27,108 bases of DNA from JAYZDF01 sp036337945 (lineage in GTDB: Bacteria > Myxococcota > Kuafuiibacteriia > Kuafuiibacteriales > Kuafuiibacteriaceae), in contig JAYZDF010000073.1 of the NCBI GenBank assembly GCA_036337945.1, positions 1 through 27,108 of the forward strand, written 5' to 3'. Both the position numbers and the translations under genes were made by a program. Shown piece by piece: positions 17,592-24,969 of the stretch. Every line of letters starts with the position of its first letter. Positions within the stretch are counted from its first letter, which is position 1. The notes under the pieces are model-generated. The model was given only the letters and a program-made list of their open reading frames with translations, was not told where the DNA came from and ran no database searches.

Positions 17592-18359
17592 TTACCAACG
17601 CCAAATCATGTTACGAATCAGTGGTCGTTCGGGTGTAACCACGGTAAATGCTCCGAGGTTGAAACCATTCGGAGGAGCGGACTGAGGTTCTATACAAAAG
17701 GCGTGCTCAGGTTCATCGTAAATCACCCAATGACTGCAGTCAGAAGAAATCTCTAGTCTTTGATTGCCCGCGCAACGAAGATTAATCGGGCCCCGATCGT
17801 TTTCGAAGCAGTCATCCCAGGGGCGCGGCGATGGTTTGATTTTTTGTCCGGTTGGAATACCGCTTTCGTCGCGCTCGTACATTGTTTCAGGTGAAAACGA
17901 GAATGCGTCGTCAGACCTAATATTCTTATCACGTATAAACCAAGGGTGCCAACCAACGACACATGGCATGTTCTCAGACTCCGTGTGAACTTCTAGCGCC
18001 CAAATGAAGTGATTATCGCCCAGCTCAAAGCGACTTTTAGCGTGACCAGAAAAAGCCCACGGAGCCGCAAAGTGGCTTTGAGCTGCCATATCCTCTACCT
18101 GGGTCCACGGGGAGTTATATAAGGTTCCATGAATAGCGTGCGGTTCCATATTCACAGGCAACGCTATTTCTCGCCCCTCCCAATCAAACTTTCCGTCTCT
18201 TATCCGACCCGCCCATGGAATCATTGGGTAACAGCCCCAGCCAAAGGGGTCAGAGGTGCTAGAAACTAAAATTTCTTCGCCGTGAAGCCGAAAGGAGCTC
18301 AACCGTCCTCCGGCTTTCAAATCCACTGTCACTTCGGCACTCGCGGAAACAAGTTTCAT
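17592..18359 (-). CDS. Aldose 1-epimerase (GalM-like)
   Basis: This 255-residue cytoplasmic protein fits the galactose mutarotase-like family, which interconverts alpha and beta anomers of sugars. Visible landmarks are PFGWGCYPMIPWAGRIRDG at 38-56, the substrate histidine in HAIHGTLY (H77), GWHPWF with H138, and the catalytic glutamate in IEPQSAPPNG (E224). It is shorter than E. coli GalM (about 345) and closer to the compact bacterial members. The start ATG is 2 bases after the stop of the preceding thioredoxin/TPR ORF, so it is almost surely the last gene of that operon, although no sugar-pathway gene is present. Confidence 0.9.
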   Translation of the reverse strand: MKLVSASAEVTVDLKAGGRLSSFRLHGEEILVSSTSDPFGWGCYPMIPWAGRIRDGKFDWEGREIALPVNMEPHAIHGTLYNSPWTQVEDMAAQSHFAAPWAFSGHAKSRFELGDNHFIWALEVHTESENMPCVVGWHPWFIRDKNIRSDDAFSFSPETMYERDESGIPTGQKIKPSPRPWDDCFENDRGPINLRCAGNQRLEISSDCSHWVIYDEPEHAFCIEPQSAPPNGFNLGAFTVVTPERPLIRNMIWRW

Positions 18360-18361
18360 CT

Positions 18362-19951
18362 TTATTTATTGGGCTGAAGGCCAGAGGGCGATGGGGAAGT
18401 GTTAAGGCCCGGTTTTTGTTTCGGCTCTTTATAGCCAAGCTTCGTAAGTTGCTCTGTGAGCGCTCTGACACCCCTCCCATCCTTCTGTTTCGCCTTCACT
18501 CTTCGCAGATTCACGAGAGCAAGATAGAAAGCCGGATTGATTTTTATCGCTGCGTTGTATTCTTTCGCGGCGTCTTCGAGTCGCTCCTGTTCTTCTAACG
18601 CCTGTCCATACTCGTTATGCGCTCTAGCACTGGTACCTCGCTTAGTAGCCTCCTCTAGCGTCTCGCGATACCCAACCTTATCATCCAGATTCAGCTTAGC
18701 GAGTGCTAGGTCCACTATAATTTCTGGATCTTCGGTCGATAACTTTGAAGCCATTAAAAAAGCTTTCTTAGCTTCAGAGAACTTCTCGACCGCCATAAAA
18801 CCCTTTCCAAGCCTCCAATGAGCTCTAGGGTTCTCTTTATCGATCTCTGCTGACCGAGTAAGCGCTCGGAGCATAATTTCAGCTTTTTCTTTACTTTGAA
18901 TTGATAAACCAAAGCTCAAATAGTCCTCTGCTGTGAGCGGTACGCGCCCGACAGCACTAATGATTCTTTGAGCATCAACCTCTGACCGAAAAACGCGGAT
19001 TAATCGCTCCTCGTCATCAAAAACAAAAGTTGCAGGCAAGTCCATTTTTCCGTCGCTTCCAAAGTATGCCTCAATGATCTCATCTGTGGCGTAACCTATC
19101 TTAAACTTTGGTTTGTGTTTCGCGATAAATCGAGAGACTCCTTTCAGATCCTTAGTTTCGACGCTTACACCAACGACATTCAAAGTTCCCTTTTTAGAGC
19201 TTGCAACTCGGTTCAGTTGTGGGACTTCGCGAACGCAGGCCTTACACCAAGGCGCCCAAAAGTTAATAATTGTAGGTCCATTTTTGGAAATTAGTTGTTC
19301 CTCGGCGCCGGAGGTTAGACGCAGATTCTGCTGATGCGGCTTTGTCGGAGGTCGAGGCGGATTGGTCCAAGCTTTGATCCGAATCGGAGTAACTTTACCG
19401 TCTCGGTCAATCCGGAGATGTCCACCGAGATTCCGCAACACTCGCCTTTGTCCGTCTGGCCAAGTTACTTTTACTCGGTCAGCAACCCTGAATTTTCCAA
19501 GACCGAAGTAGGTATCTAAAGACTGTTGACTGTGAAAGCCTCCTTCCAGTTTCACCGTCCTTACTTGTCTCTGGTCACCAGTCCAAACATCAATTTGAGC
19601 ACCCAAAGCTGCTCTCGGGTCTTCAAATTCGAGTCGTAAATAGTTCTTAGTGGAACCAAAGCCGATGTTCATGAGAACTCGAATACCATGGAGACTCAGA
19701 GTAACGAGGTCCAGATCACCATCTTGGTCAAAATCAAAAGGAAGGGCCGCGCGACCGTCTTCCATGAAGTCTAAACCTGACGAAAAACTAAAATCGATAA
19801 AGCCCGGATTGTCTTTCTTGCGAACGAAAAAATGATTGCGCTCACGGCCGCTAAATCCACCCTGAAACTCAAAGCGTTCCTTGGTGTCATCCTCGTTCAA
19901 ATACGCTTTATTTCCGGTACCAGTATCAATTTCTCGAGCATCAGCGACCAA
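18362..19951 (-). CDS. ASPIC/UnbV - TlpA-type thioredoxin - TPR protein (3' half of a split gene)
   Basis: Read from TTG 19951 this gives 529 residues. Residues 70-95 hold one FG-GAP calcium-type blade (DFDQDGDLDL). Residues about 102-180 are an ASPIC/UnbV domain (LRLEFED, GAQIDVWTG, DTYFGLG, VKVTWPDGQ). Residues about 210-350 are a TlpA/redoxin domain with WCKAC at 235-239 and LPATFVFD. Residues about 385-510 are TPR repeats ending in a short Pro/Ser tail. There is no signal peptide of its own, although TlpA and ASPIC domains normally act outside the cytoplasm. The frame continues upstream through 6 codons to an in-frame TGA that ends the preceding ORF, so the two are most simply one protein interrupted by one stop. 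The TTG start is only a placeholder. GalM follows 2 bases downstream. Confidence 0.8.
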   Translation of the reverse strand: MVADAREIDTGTGNKAYLNEDDTKERFEFQGGFSGRERNHFFVRKKDNPGFIDFSFSSGLDFMEDGRAALPFDFDQDGDLDLVTLSLHGIRVLMNIGFGSTKNYLRLEFEDPRAALGAQIDVWTGDQRQVRTVKLEGGFHSQQSLDTYFGLGKFRVADRVKVTWPDGQRRVLRNLGGHLRIDRDGKVTPIRIKAWTNPPRPPTKPHQQNLRLTSGAEEQLISKNGPTIINFWAPWCKACVREVPQLNRVASSKKGTLNVVGVSVETKDLKGVSRFIAKHKPKFKIGYATDEIIEAYFGSDGKMDLPATFVFDDEERLIRVFRSEVDAQRIISAVGRVPLTAEDYLSFGLSIQSKEKAEIMLRALTRSAEIDKENPRAHWRLGKGFMAVEKFSEAKKAFLMASKLSTEDPEIIVDLALAKLNLDDKVGYRETLEEATKRGTSARAHNEYGQALEEQERLEDAAKEYNAAIKINPAFYLALVNLRRVKAKQKDGRGVRALTEQLTKLGYKEPKQKPGLNTSPSPSGLQPNK

Positions 19952-19972
19952 CTGCCGCCAATAATATGTTCA
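19940..19972 (-). promoter_or_regulatory. In-frame TGA followed by a SECIS-like hairpin (candidate recoding site)
   Basis: The TGA is at 19972-19970. After a 7-base spacer, minus-strand arms ATTGGCGGC (19962-19954) and GTCGCTGAT (19948-19940) form nine pairs, three of them G-U, around loop AGTTG. The TGA-to-loop distance is 16 bases and the second loop base is G. From memory, published bacterial SECIS rules ask for a G in the first two loop bases, a 4-16 bp upper stem and 16-37 bases of spacing, so this just fits. A chance hairpin is quite possible. Confidence 0.35.
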
Positions 19973-21721
19973 GTAGTCTGGTGCCTTCGCATCACTATGC
20001 GTAACGTTGCCGTTGAGAACTAAAAGTTCTGTTCGTCCGTCCTGATCATAATCGAAGAAGGTATGCCCCCATGCCCAGCCCGCTTTTGCAATCCCGAGCT
20101 CTTGTGCTTCTTCAGAAAACTTATCCGTTTGTGATGGGTTTCGAATCAGCGCACTATTTCCTTTCGCCACCGCCAAGAGCTCGTCGTAGGTTTCATTCTT
20201 TAGTTTATCTTTCGCCAGAGGAACAATACGGTTTCCCGCTTTGGAATACATATTCGAAACGTAGTAATCGAGTTCACCGTCTTCGTTGATATCTACCTCG
20301 CTTACTCCCATCGACTGACCATTTTCTGCAAGAGCAGAGCGAGAAGGATTAAAGAATCCCTGACCATTATTTTCGTAAATCACGTTCCGACCGTAATCAT
20401 TGACTACGTAAATGTCTTGGTGACCATCCTTATTATAATCAGTGAAAAGGGATGCGTAGCTAAAGGAATTACCGGCCACGCCTCGTTCCGCGGCTACCTC
20501 AGTATATTTTCCTCGACTATTCGACAGAAAGAGTCGGTTAGGCTCACCTTTCTTAGAGCGAAAACGGTTATGACCGAAAGATTTCGAAAATTGATTGCTG
20601 AAGCCTGCAAAAAACAAATCTAATTTGCCATCGTCGTTAATGTCGGCAACGGCAATGTGTTGAAACTTTATTTGATCAACTCCGTTGCAGTCGCGCTTAA
20701 ACTTCAAAAGCCCACGTCTTCGTTTGAGTCGGGTCTTTTTCTTAGAGTAGACAGGAAACTCTGCTACTCCTTTTTTGCAGTCTACAACCTCTGAAGAGAT
20801 GAGTTCTTCTGAGCCATCACCATCGATATCGAAATACACGTGATGAAGGCCAACGTGATTACTTGGGAGAGGATTTACTATTTTATCGAAGCCCGCGGTT
20901 CCGTCATTGATGAAAATCTGCATCGTGCGGCGACGGTTCCAAGCAATAAAATCATGGCGAGAGTCATTATTCCAGTCGACAACAGCAAGCCCACCTATGG
21001 TCTCAATTTTCCGGGTGTTCATCTGCCTTTGAATAATTTTATGAAACTCAAATGATCTACGAAAGTCTGCGCCTACCCAACGACTCACCTCTACAAAAAG
21101 CGGAACCCGAGAGTACTGGAAAATGTACTCAGCCTTAGACCAGCCATCAATCTTCCATGCCCCTCCCTCTTTTTTCAGGAGGATTTTGGGATAGCCACTG
21201 AGACTGACTCGCTCGCCATTTGAATAAAATCCAGCAACCTGAAAATTCAAAGTTGCCCAGGCATCGTTGTCACTTTGTTTGTAGAATTTCGAAACCCCCG
21301 AGGAACAACGTTGCACATCAGCAAACAAAGATGAAAAACGAGTCAAGCTCGAGGCAAACTTGAGATTGTCGAGAGAATCAACATTCGACTTCAGAATTTT
21401 TTCGTGAACCCGGAAAGCTTTTGTCGTCTGTAACGACTCTGAAATCCAATATCCTTGGAAATCCTTTGTTAGAAATGAGTCTAACGATTTAGAGTTGGTA
21501 ATATTTTCGCAAAGCGGCTTGAAAACCGAGTCCGTAATTTCGGTCGCAGATTGCTCACTTTTGCGAGAGTCTCGTTCGAACGACGTGGGAGGTTCGAAAT
21601 TTTTGGGTGGTTTCTCCTGAAGTGCTGCCGCTTTCGGTGCAGCGTCATTTTGAACCGGACTTTTGGTTTTGCATGCCGCAAAAGATGCCAAAAGCAGCAG
21701 GTGTGCGAACCGAAGCTTCAC
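19970..21721 (-). CDS. FG-GAP repeat lipoprotein, CRTAC1-like (5' half of a split gene)
   Basis: From GTG 21721 the product is about 583 residues with a signal peptide ending in ASFAAC (Cys17), a likely lipobox; a TTG at 21763 would add 14 residues. After a disordered linker, a domain of about 130 residues has an NTF2-like look (GYPKILLKKEGGAWKIDGW). Then come six FG-GAP/VCBS blades with DxDxDG-type loops: DWNNDSRHDF, DIDGDGSEEL, DINDDGKLDL, DYNKDGHQDI, DINEDGELDY and DYDQDGRTEL. The ORF ends in TGA just after LNGNVTHSDAKAPDY. The seventh blade and the ASPIC domain continue in the same frame in the next ORF. Calcium-binding periplasmic or surface function is inferred; the exact role is unknown. 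Confidence 0.82.
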   Translation of the reverse strand: MKLRFAHLLLLASFAACKTKSPVQNDAAPKAAALQEKPPKNFEPPTSFERDSRKSEQSATEITDSVFKPLCENITNSKSLDSFLTKDFQGYWISESLQTTKAFRVHEKILKSNVDSLDNLKFASSLTRFSSLFADVQRCSSGVSKFYKQSDNDAWATLNFQVAGFYSNGERVSLSGYPKILLKKEGGAWKIDGWSKAEYIFQYSRVPLFVEVSRWVGADFRRSFEFHKIIQRQMNTRKIETIGGLAVVDWNNDSRHDFIAWNRRRTMQIFINDGTAGFDKIVNPLPSNHVGLHHVYFDIDGDGSEELISSEVVDCKKGVAEFPVYSKKKTRLKRRRGLLKFKRDCNGVDQIKFQHIAVADINDDGKLDLFFAGFSNQFSKSFGHNRFRSKKGEPNRLFLSNSRGKYTEVAAERGVAGNSFSYASLFTDYNKDGHQDIYVVNDYGRNVIYENNGQGFFNPSRSALAENGQSMGVSEVDINEDGELDYYVSNMYSKAGNRIVPLAKDKLKNETYDELLAVAKGNSALIRNPSQTDKFSEEAQELGIAKAGWAWGHTFFDYDQDGRTELLVLNGNVTHSDAKAPDY

Positions 21722-21815
21722 TTGAAGAGAAATAGCACAGTCCCGCGATTTATGGGAGATCAACCGGCGGTCAGTGACAATTACTTAGAACGCTTTCGGG
21801 CGGACCAATTTGAGA

Positions 21816-22697
21816 CTAAATGGACTTCGTTTTATTCAGGAGTTTCCCAAACGCAGTCGCGATACTATCTATGGTTGAAGCACGGTCAGCACCCGCGACT
21901 ACCGTCCAGCGATCGATGGCGAATGGCCCTGCCGGGTCCAGCATGTCAAAATGCCCCATATTAGATAACCGAATCACTTCGGTATCAGAACCGGTAAATT
22001 TAGCGACCTTTTCAAAACCTTCGTTTGGAAAGACCGCTGGGGGTAAAAAGCCAAACTTACGTTCACTAGACCGACCTCCGCCGACAACTACCGAAGGAAT
22101 ATTTTTCGCTGTCTCAGCGCTAAATACAGGCGTCTCAAAGCCTCCGTCCGCTGGGTCAACAGCGAGGTAACCTTTCACTGTATTCGGGGCTTCAATGGCT
22201 TGCCACCAAGCCTTTGCCCCGCGGGAATGACCAGCAGCGTACAAACAATTTTTATCCCATTTTTTCTGAAGGTCCTGTGGTGCTTTGTCCAACCAAGCGA
22301 CGACATCTCTGATAACTTGCCCATCCTCGCCACTAGAAGGAACATTGAATGGAATTTTTGGACGATGCATCTGAGGCACCACAACAGCGCACCCCTTTTG
22401 ACTCATAGATTTGACCAAATCCCCGTACTCATCCTTGTCTAGCAAAAAGCCGTGCGCAAAGACCGCAACCGGGAATGGCCCCGAGCCCGGCGGCATATAT
22501 ATGTCCAGATCAACCGGCGCATCGAGAGCCCCTTTGCGGATAGGCCATTTTGTCACAGTAGCCTTCGAACTTGGTAGTCCTTCGAAAGCGTCGAGTGCAC
22601 TCGGATTCCTAACCGGATTTTCAGGCGAGCTTGTTTGCGAAACAGTATTCGTGAATTGGCCGGGAATATTTGCCGGTATGTGCTGCGAGACTTTCAT
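21816..22697 (-). CDS. Alpha/beta hydrolase, chlorophyllase-like
   Basis: The 293-residue product has an alpha/beta hydrolase core: oxyanion segment AHGF at 81-84, nucleophile elbow GHSRGA (S158), acid candidate D181 in AVDPADGG and histidine H249 in NMGHFD. GHSRG together with a VDPADG-type motif is the pattern of the chlorophyllase family (plant chlorophyllases have GHSRGG and a DPVDG motif), so an ester-cleaving role is likely, on an unknown lipid or polyester. The first 55 residues are low-complexity (Ser, Pro, Asn, Thr) with no Sec signal. The ribosome binding site is GTAGGTAACT before the ATG. It sits between a fibrillin-like gene and the FG-GAP operon on the same strand. Confidence 0.85.
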   Translation of the reverse strand: MKVSQHIPANIPGQFTNTVSQTSSPENPVRNPSALDAFEGLPSSKATVTKWPIRKGALDAPVDLDIYMPPGSGPFPVAVFAHGFLLDKDEYGDLVKSMSQKGCAVVVPQMHRPKIPFNVPSSGEDGQVIRDVVAWLDKAPQDLQKKWDKNCLYAAGHSRGAKAWWQAIEAPNTVKGYLAVDPADGGFETPVFSAETAKNIPSVVVGGGRSSERKFGFLPPAVFPNEGFEKVAKFTGSDTEVIRLSNMGHFDMLDPAGPFAIDRWTVVAGADRASTIDSIATAFGKLLNKTKSI

Positions 22698-22714
22698 AGT
22701 TACCTACTTTTCGC

Positions 22715-22750
22715 GCCGCTCACGCGGGTGAGACAATCCGCGTGAGCGGC
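22715..22750. repeat. Perfect 13-bp inverted repeat between the fibrillin-like and hydrolase genes
   Basis: Arms GCCGCTCACGCGG (22715-22727) and CCGCGTGAGCGGC (22738-22750) are exact complements around a 10-base loop. It lies 40 bases after the fibrillin-like stop codon and 17 bases before the hydrolase start. No T-run follows on either strand, so it may be a transcript-stabilising or attenuating hairpin, or a terminator lacking a U-tract, or an operator. Confidence 0.7.
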
Positions 22751-22790
22751 ACGAAGGTGACACAAGGAGTAGTACTTTTGTTTCGTGCCA

Positions 22791-23582
22791 CTACTTTTCA
22801 GGGAGATTTGCAGGCGTTAGGATATAGAGGTCCTGGACACCATCAGCGAGGTTGCTTCCGACCGCGATACGAATATCATCGTCCAAATAAACGTTCTTGA
22901 TGCGTCCTTTTGCCTCTACGGGCCCCTCAGGCGCGACCTTACCGAAAGAGACATCAAACTGAATCAGGTCTCCTTTTCGAGATTTGTCGGCTAATTCCGT
23001 CAAAGATTCTTTCTTACGGAAGCCACCTGGGCGAGCTGTAACTTTATCAAACTCTAGGAAGATTTCATTTCCTTTGGTTTCGTATTTCGCTCGAAGCATC
23101 CCAGTCACTTTTACACCGAGTGGTCCAATGAGCTCAGCCTGGTTGATGAATTGTCCGTCAGGAAAAATTGTTTGGTAACTGTGGTCGCGATTGGTTTTGA
23201 AACCAGGAGGTTCAGGCTCACAATCTGATGAAAAGACTTCTTTCCATGTTCGAGCTAATTGCGGAAGCTCTTGCTCCACAGTTTTGTACGGGTAGTAACT
23301 TTTTAGCTCGTCGACCATTGGCTGAAGTTGCTTGACGACCTCTTGAGCCTCGCATCCGCATCCGGATAATTGGGTGTTCTTTTTCGCGATTTCAAGAATC
23401 TTGAACTTGAGTACTTCAATCTTCTTTTGGCGGTCGCTCAGAACTGCTTTTGCTGCCTTTCGTGGCGAAAATCCGTCTTGATAAGGGTTGGTTGGACCTC
23501 CAGTGCGCGATGAAGCTCCATCATTCGCCTGGATAGGTACTGGTACATATTGGGGTTGTTGGTTTCCGATTTGAATTGACAT
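22791..23582 (-). CDS. Protein with a possible PAP/fibrillin-like domain
   Basis: The 263-residue protein has an unstructured first 45 residues (Gln, Pro, Asn, Gly rich), a charged helical segment with a CGC motif at about 45-95, then a beta domain at 100-260. That domain starts with LARTWKEVFSSD, contains FLEFDKV and closes with YLDDDIRIAVGS and DLYILTP, which resemble the W-x-L-x-Y-T-S opening and the YLDEDLRI-type ending of the plastid lipid-associated PAP/fibrillin family, proteins that bind lipids in plastids and cyanobacteria. Resemblance is by eye and partial. There is no signal peptide. A strong ribosome binding site (GAGGAGAG) precedes the ATG, and an AT-rich triple repeat lies upstream. 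Confidence 0.7.
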   Translation of the reverse strand: MSIQIGNQQPQYVPVPIQANDGASSRTGGPTNPYQDGFSPRKAAKAVLSDRQKKIEVLKFKILEIAKKNTQLSGCGCEAQEVVKQLQPMVDELKSYYPYKTVEQELPQLARTWKEVFSSDCEPEPPGFKTNRDHSYQTIFPDGQFINQAELIGPLGVKVTGMLRAKYETKGNEIFLEFDKVTARPGGFRKKESLTELADKSRKGDLIQFDVSFGKVAPEGPVEAKGRIKNVYLDDDIRIAVGSNLADGVQDLYILTPANLPEK

Positions 23583-23638
23583 TGTGTTTCTCTCCTCAAG
23601 TAACTTATCGGATCCAATGTATGAAGGTTGCCTACATT

Positions 23639-23672
23639 TGTTTATATTTTGTTCATATTTTTGTTTAATTTT
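23639..23672 (-). repeat. Three phased AT-rich direct repeats upstream of the fibrillin-like gene
   Basis: On the + strand the units are TGTTTATATTT (23639-23649), TGTTCATATTTT (23650-23661) and TGTTTAATTTT (23662-23672), spaced 11-12 bases, about one helical turn. They sit 57-90 bases upstream of the start codon at 23582, where a regulator site or UP-like bent DNA would be expected. No binding protein can be named. Confidence 0.5.
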
Positions 23673-23708
23673 CGTGCAGGTTTTTCCCTAATGTTACTCT
23701 AGAATAGA

Positions 23709-24668
23709 TTAGCGCGTATTACCCTTTAAGAAGTCTGCGGGGTCAAAGATACGGTCAAAGCTTCGCACAGGACCGCAAGAATCGAATTTTTTTTCTGCAT
23801 GTCCGATTTCAAAATGGAGGTGGCGCTCTTGGCTTCGACCACTATTACCCATGCCTGCAATTCGCTCACCCGCTTTGACGGTATCTCCCGCCCTAACAAG
23901 AATATCTTCGTCAGCAAGGTGAGCGTATCGACTGTGAATACCGTTACCATGGTCGATCACCACGTGATTTCCCCAGCCCGCTCCACATTCTCGTCCTATT
24001 CGATTGACACCAAACCGAGAGGATTCCTGGCAGCCTTTCCTTACATAAGAAACGCGACCCTCAGCGGCAGCAAATATGTCGACGACAGGCATTTCTGTGC
24101 CGGAATGAACGTAATCGACACCTTCATGGACTGCCCGTTCGCCATGGTGGCCATGAAAAAGAACAACATAAGAGTAAGGTCCAGACGGCCGCTCCCATAC
24201 TTTATCCGCTTTAACAACGGCTGCTTTTTCGTTCGGCGTAAGTCGGTCCGTGACTTGAACCGGCGCATGATCGGTCTTCGGGGAATCAATGCAATCGCAT
24301 TCCGGTTCTTGCGATTCTGCTTTAGCACTATAGCCGCCTTTCTCAGGAGCTACTCGTTCATAGCCATTTTCGGTCTGGTAAGCAGCCAGCCTGCAGGCCA
24401 GATCACAAGCATTGACCGCGGGTGCTCCAAGAGTCAGGGCTCCACCCCCCATGATAATACCAGCACCTGCTGCCAAGACTGCTCCACTGCCGGCTAACGT
24501 CCAACTCTGAACTTTGCTTTGCCCTAGCCCACTTCGAAACGGTAAATCTCGAGCCGCAATCGCAACGGTCCTCTTCCTGATAACAGACGGATTAGCTTTT
24601 TTCGGTACACTGATTCGACGAGGCGCCCTAAGAATAGACGAGCTAAGCGAGGTATGTGCATAGTTCAT
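23709..24668 (-). CDS. M23 (LytM-type) peptidase with membrane segment
   Basis: Counting from the ATG at 24668, the protein is 319 residues. Its C-terminal half is an M23 domain: zinc ligands in HEGVD (H181 and D185) and in HLHFE (H285), plus the active-site region SRYAHL (H250) and GNHVVIDHGNG, all intact, so it should be an active glycyl or peptidoglycan endopeptidase rather than a degenerate LytM activator. Residues about 55-85 are a Gly/Ala-rich hydrophobic segment that may be a membrane anchor, preceded by a basic Ser/Arg-rich leader; there is no standard signal peptide. Several cysteines (CDLAC, CDC) follow it. An ATG at 24773 would add 35 residues without better support. The gene precedes the fibrillin-like gene by 126 bases. 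Confidence 0.85.
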   Translation of the reverse strand: MNYAHTSLSSSILRAPRRISVPKKANPSVIRKRTVAIAARDLPFRSGLGQSKVQSWTLAGSGAVLAAGAGIIMGGGALTLGAPAVNACDLACRLAAYQTENGYERVAPEKGGYSAKAESQEPECDCIDSPKTDHAPVQVTDRLTPNEKAAVVKADKVWERPSGPYSYVVLFHGHHGERAVHEGVDYVHSGTEMPVVDIFAAAEGRVSYVRKGCQESSRFGVNRIGRECGAGWGNHVVIDHGNGIHSRYAHLADEDILVRAGDTVKAGERIAGMGNSGRSQERHLHFEIGHAEKKFDSCGPVRSFDRIFDPADFLKGNTR

Positions 24669-24969
24669 GGCATTCTTATCGGAATAAGTCAGAGGATGTG
24701 CGTTCAATTGACATTCGGAAAAAGAAACGAACAAATCAGTCGCCGACCATCGGTCAGGCCACTTTGAAAACATTGCTCATTCAACGGAGTACGACCTTCT
24801 AAATGTGCGCAGAATCACAAATTTAGACCTAAACGAGTCTCATGAGAACCGCTCGGAGAGGTTTCTTTTTCAGCCATCACTTTTCCTCAAAACTTAAATG
24901 ATTCGGAGTAAGGCTATCATCAACCTTCCCGAATCTCGGCTTGAGTCGGTCAATCACAGGACGTGAAAT

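Noticed and set aside
23799..24497. 232-codon ORF on the + strand
   Set aside because: It is antisense to the M23 peptidase, whose zinc-binding motifs are intact. The antisense translation has no family features.
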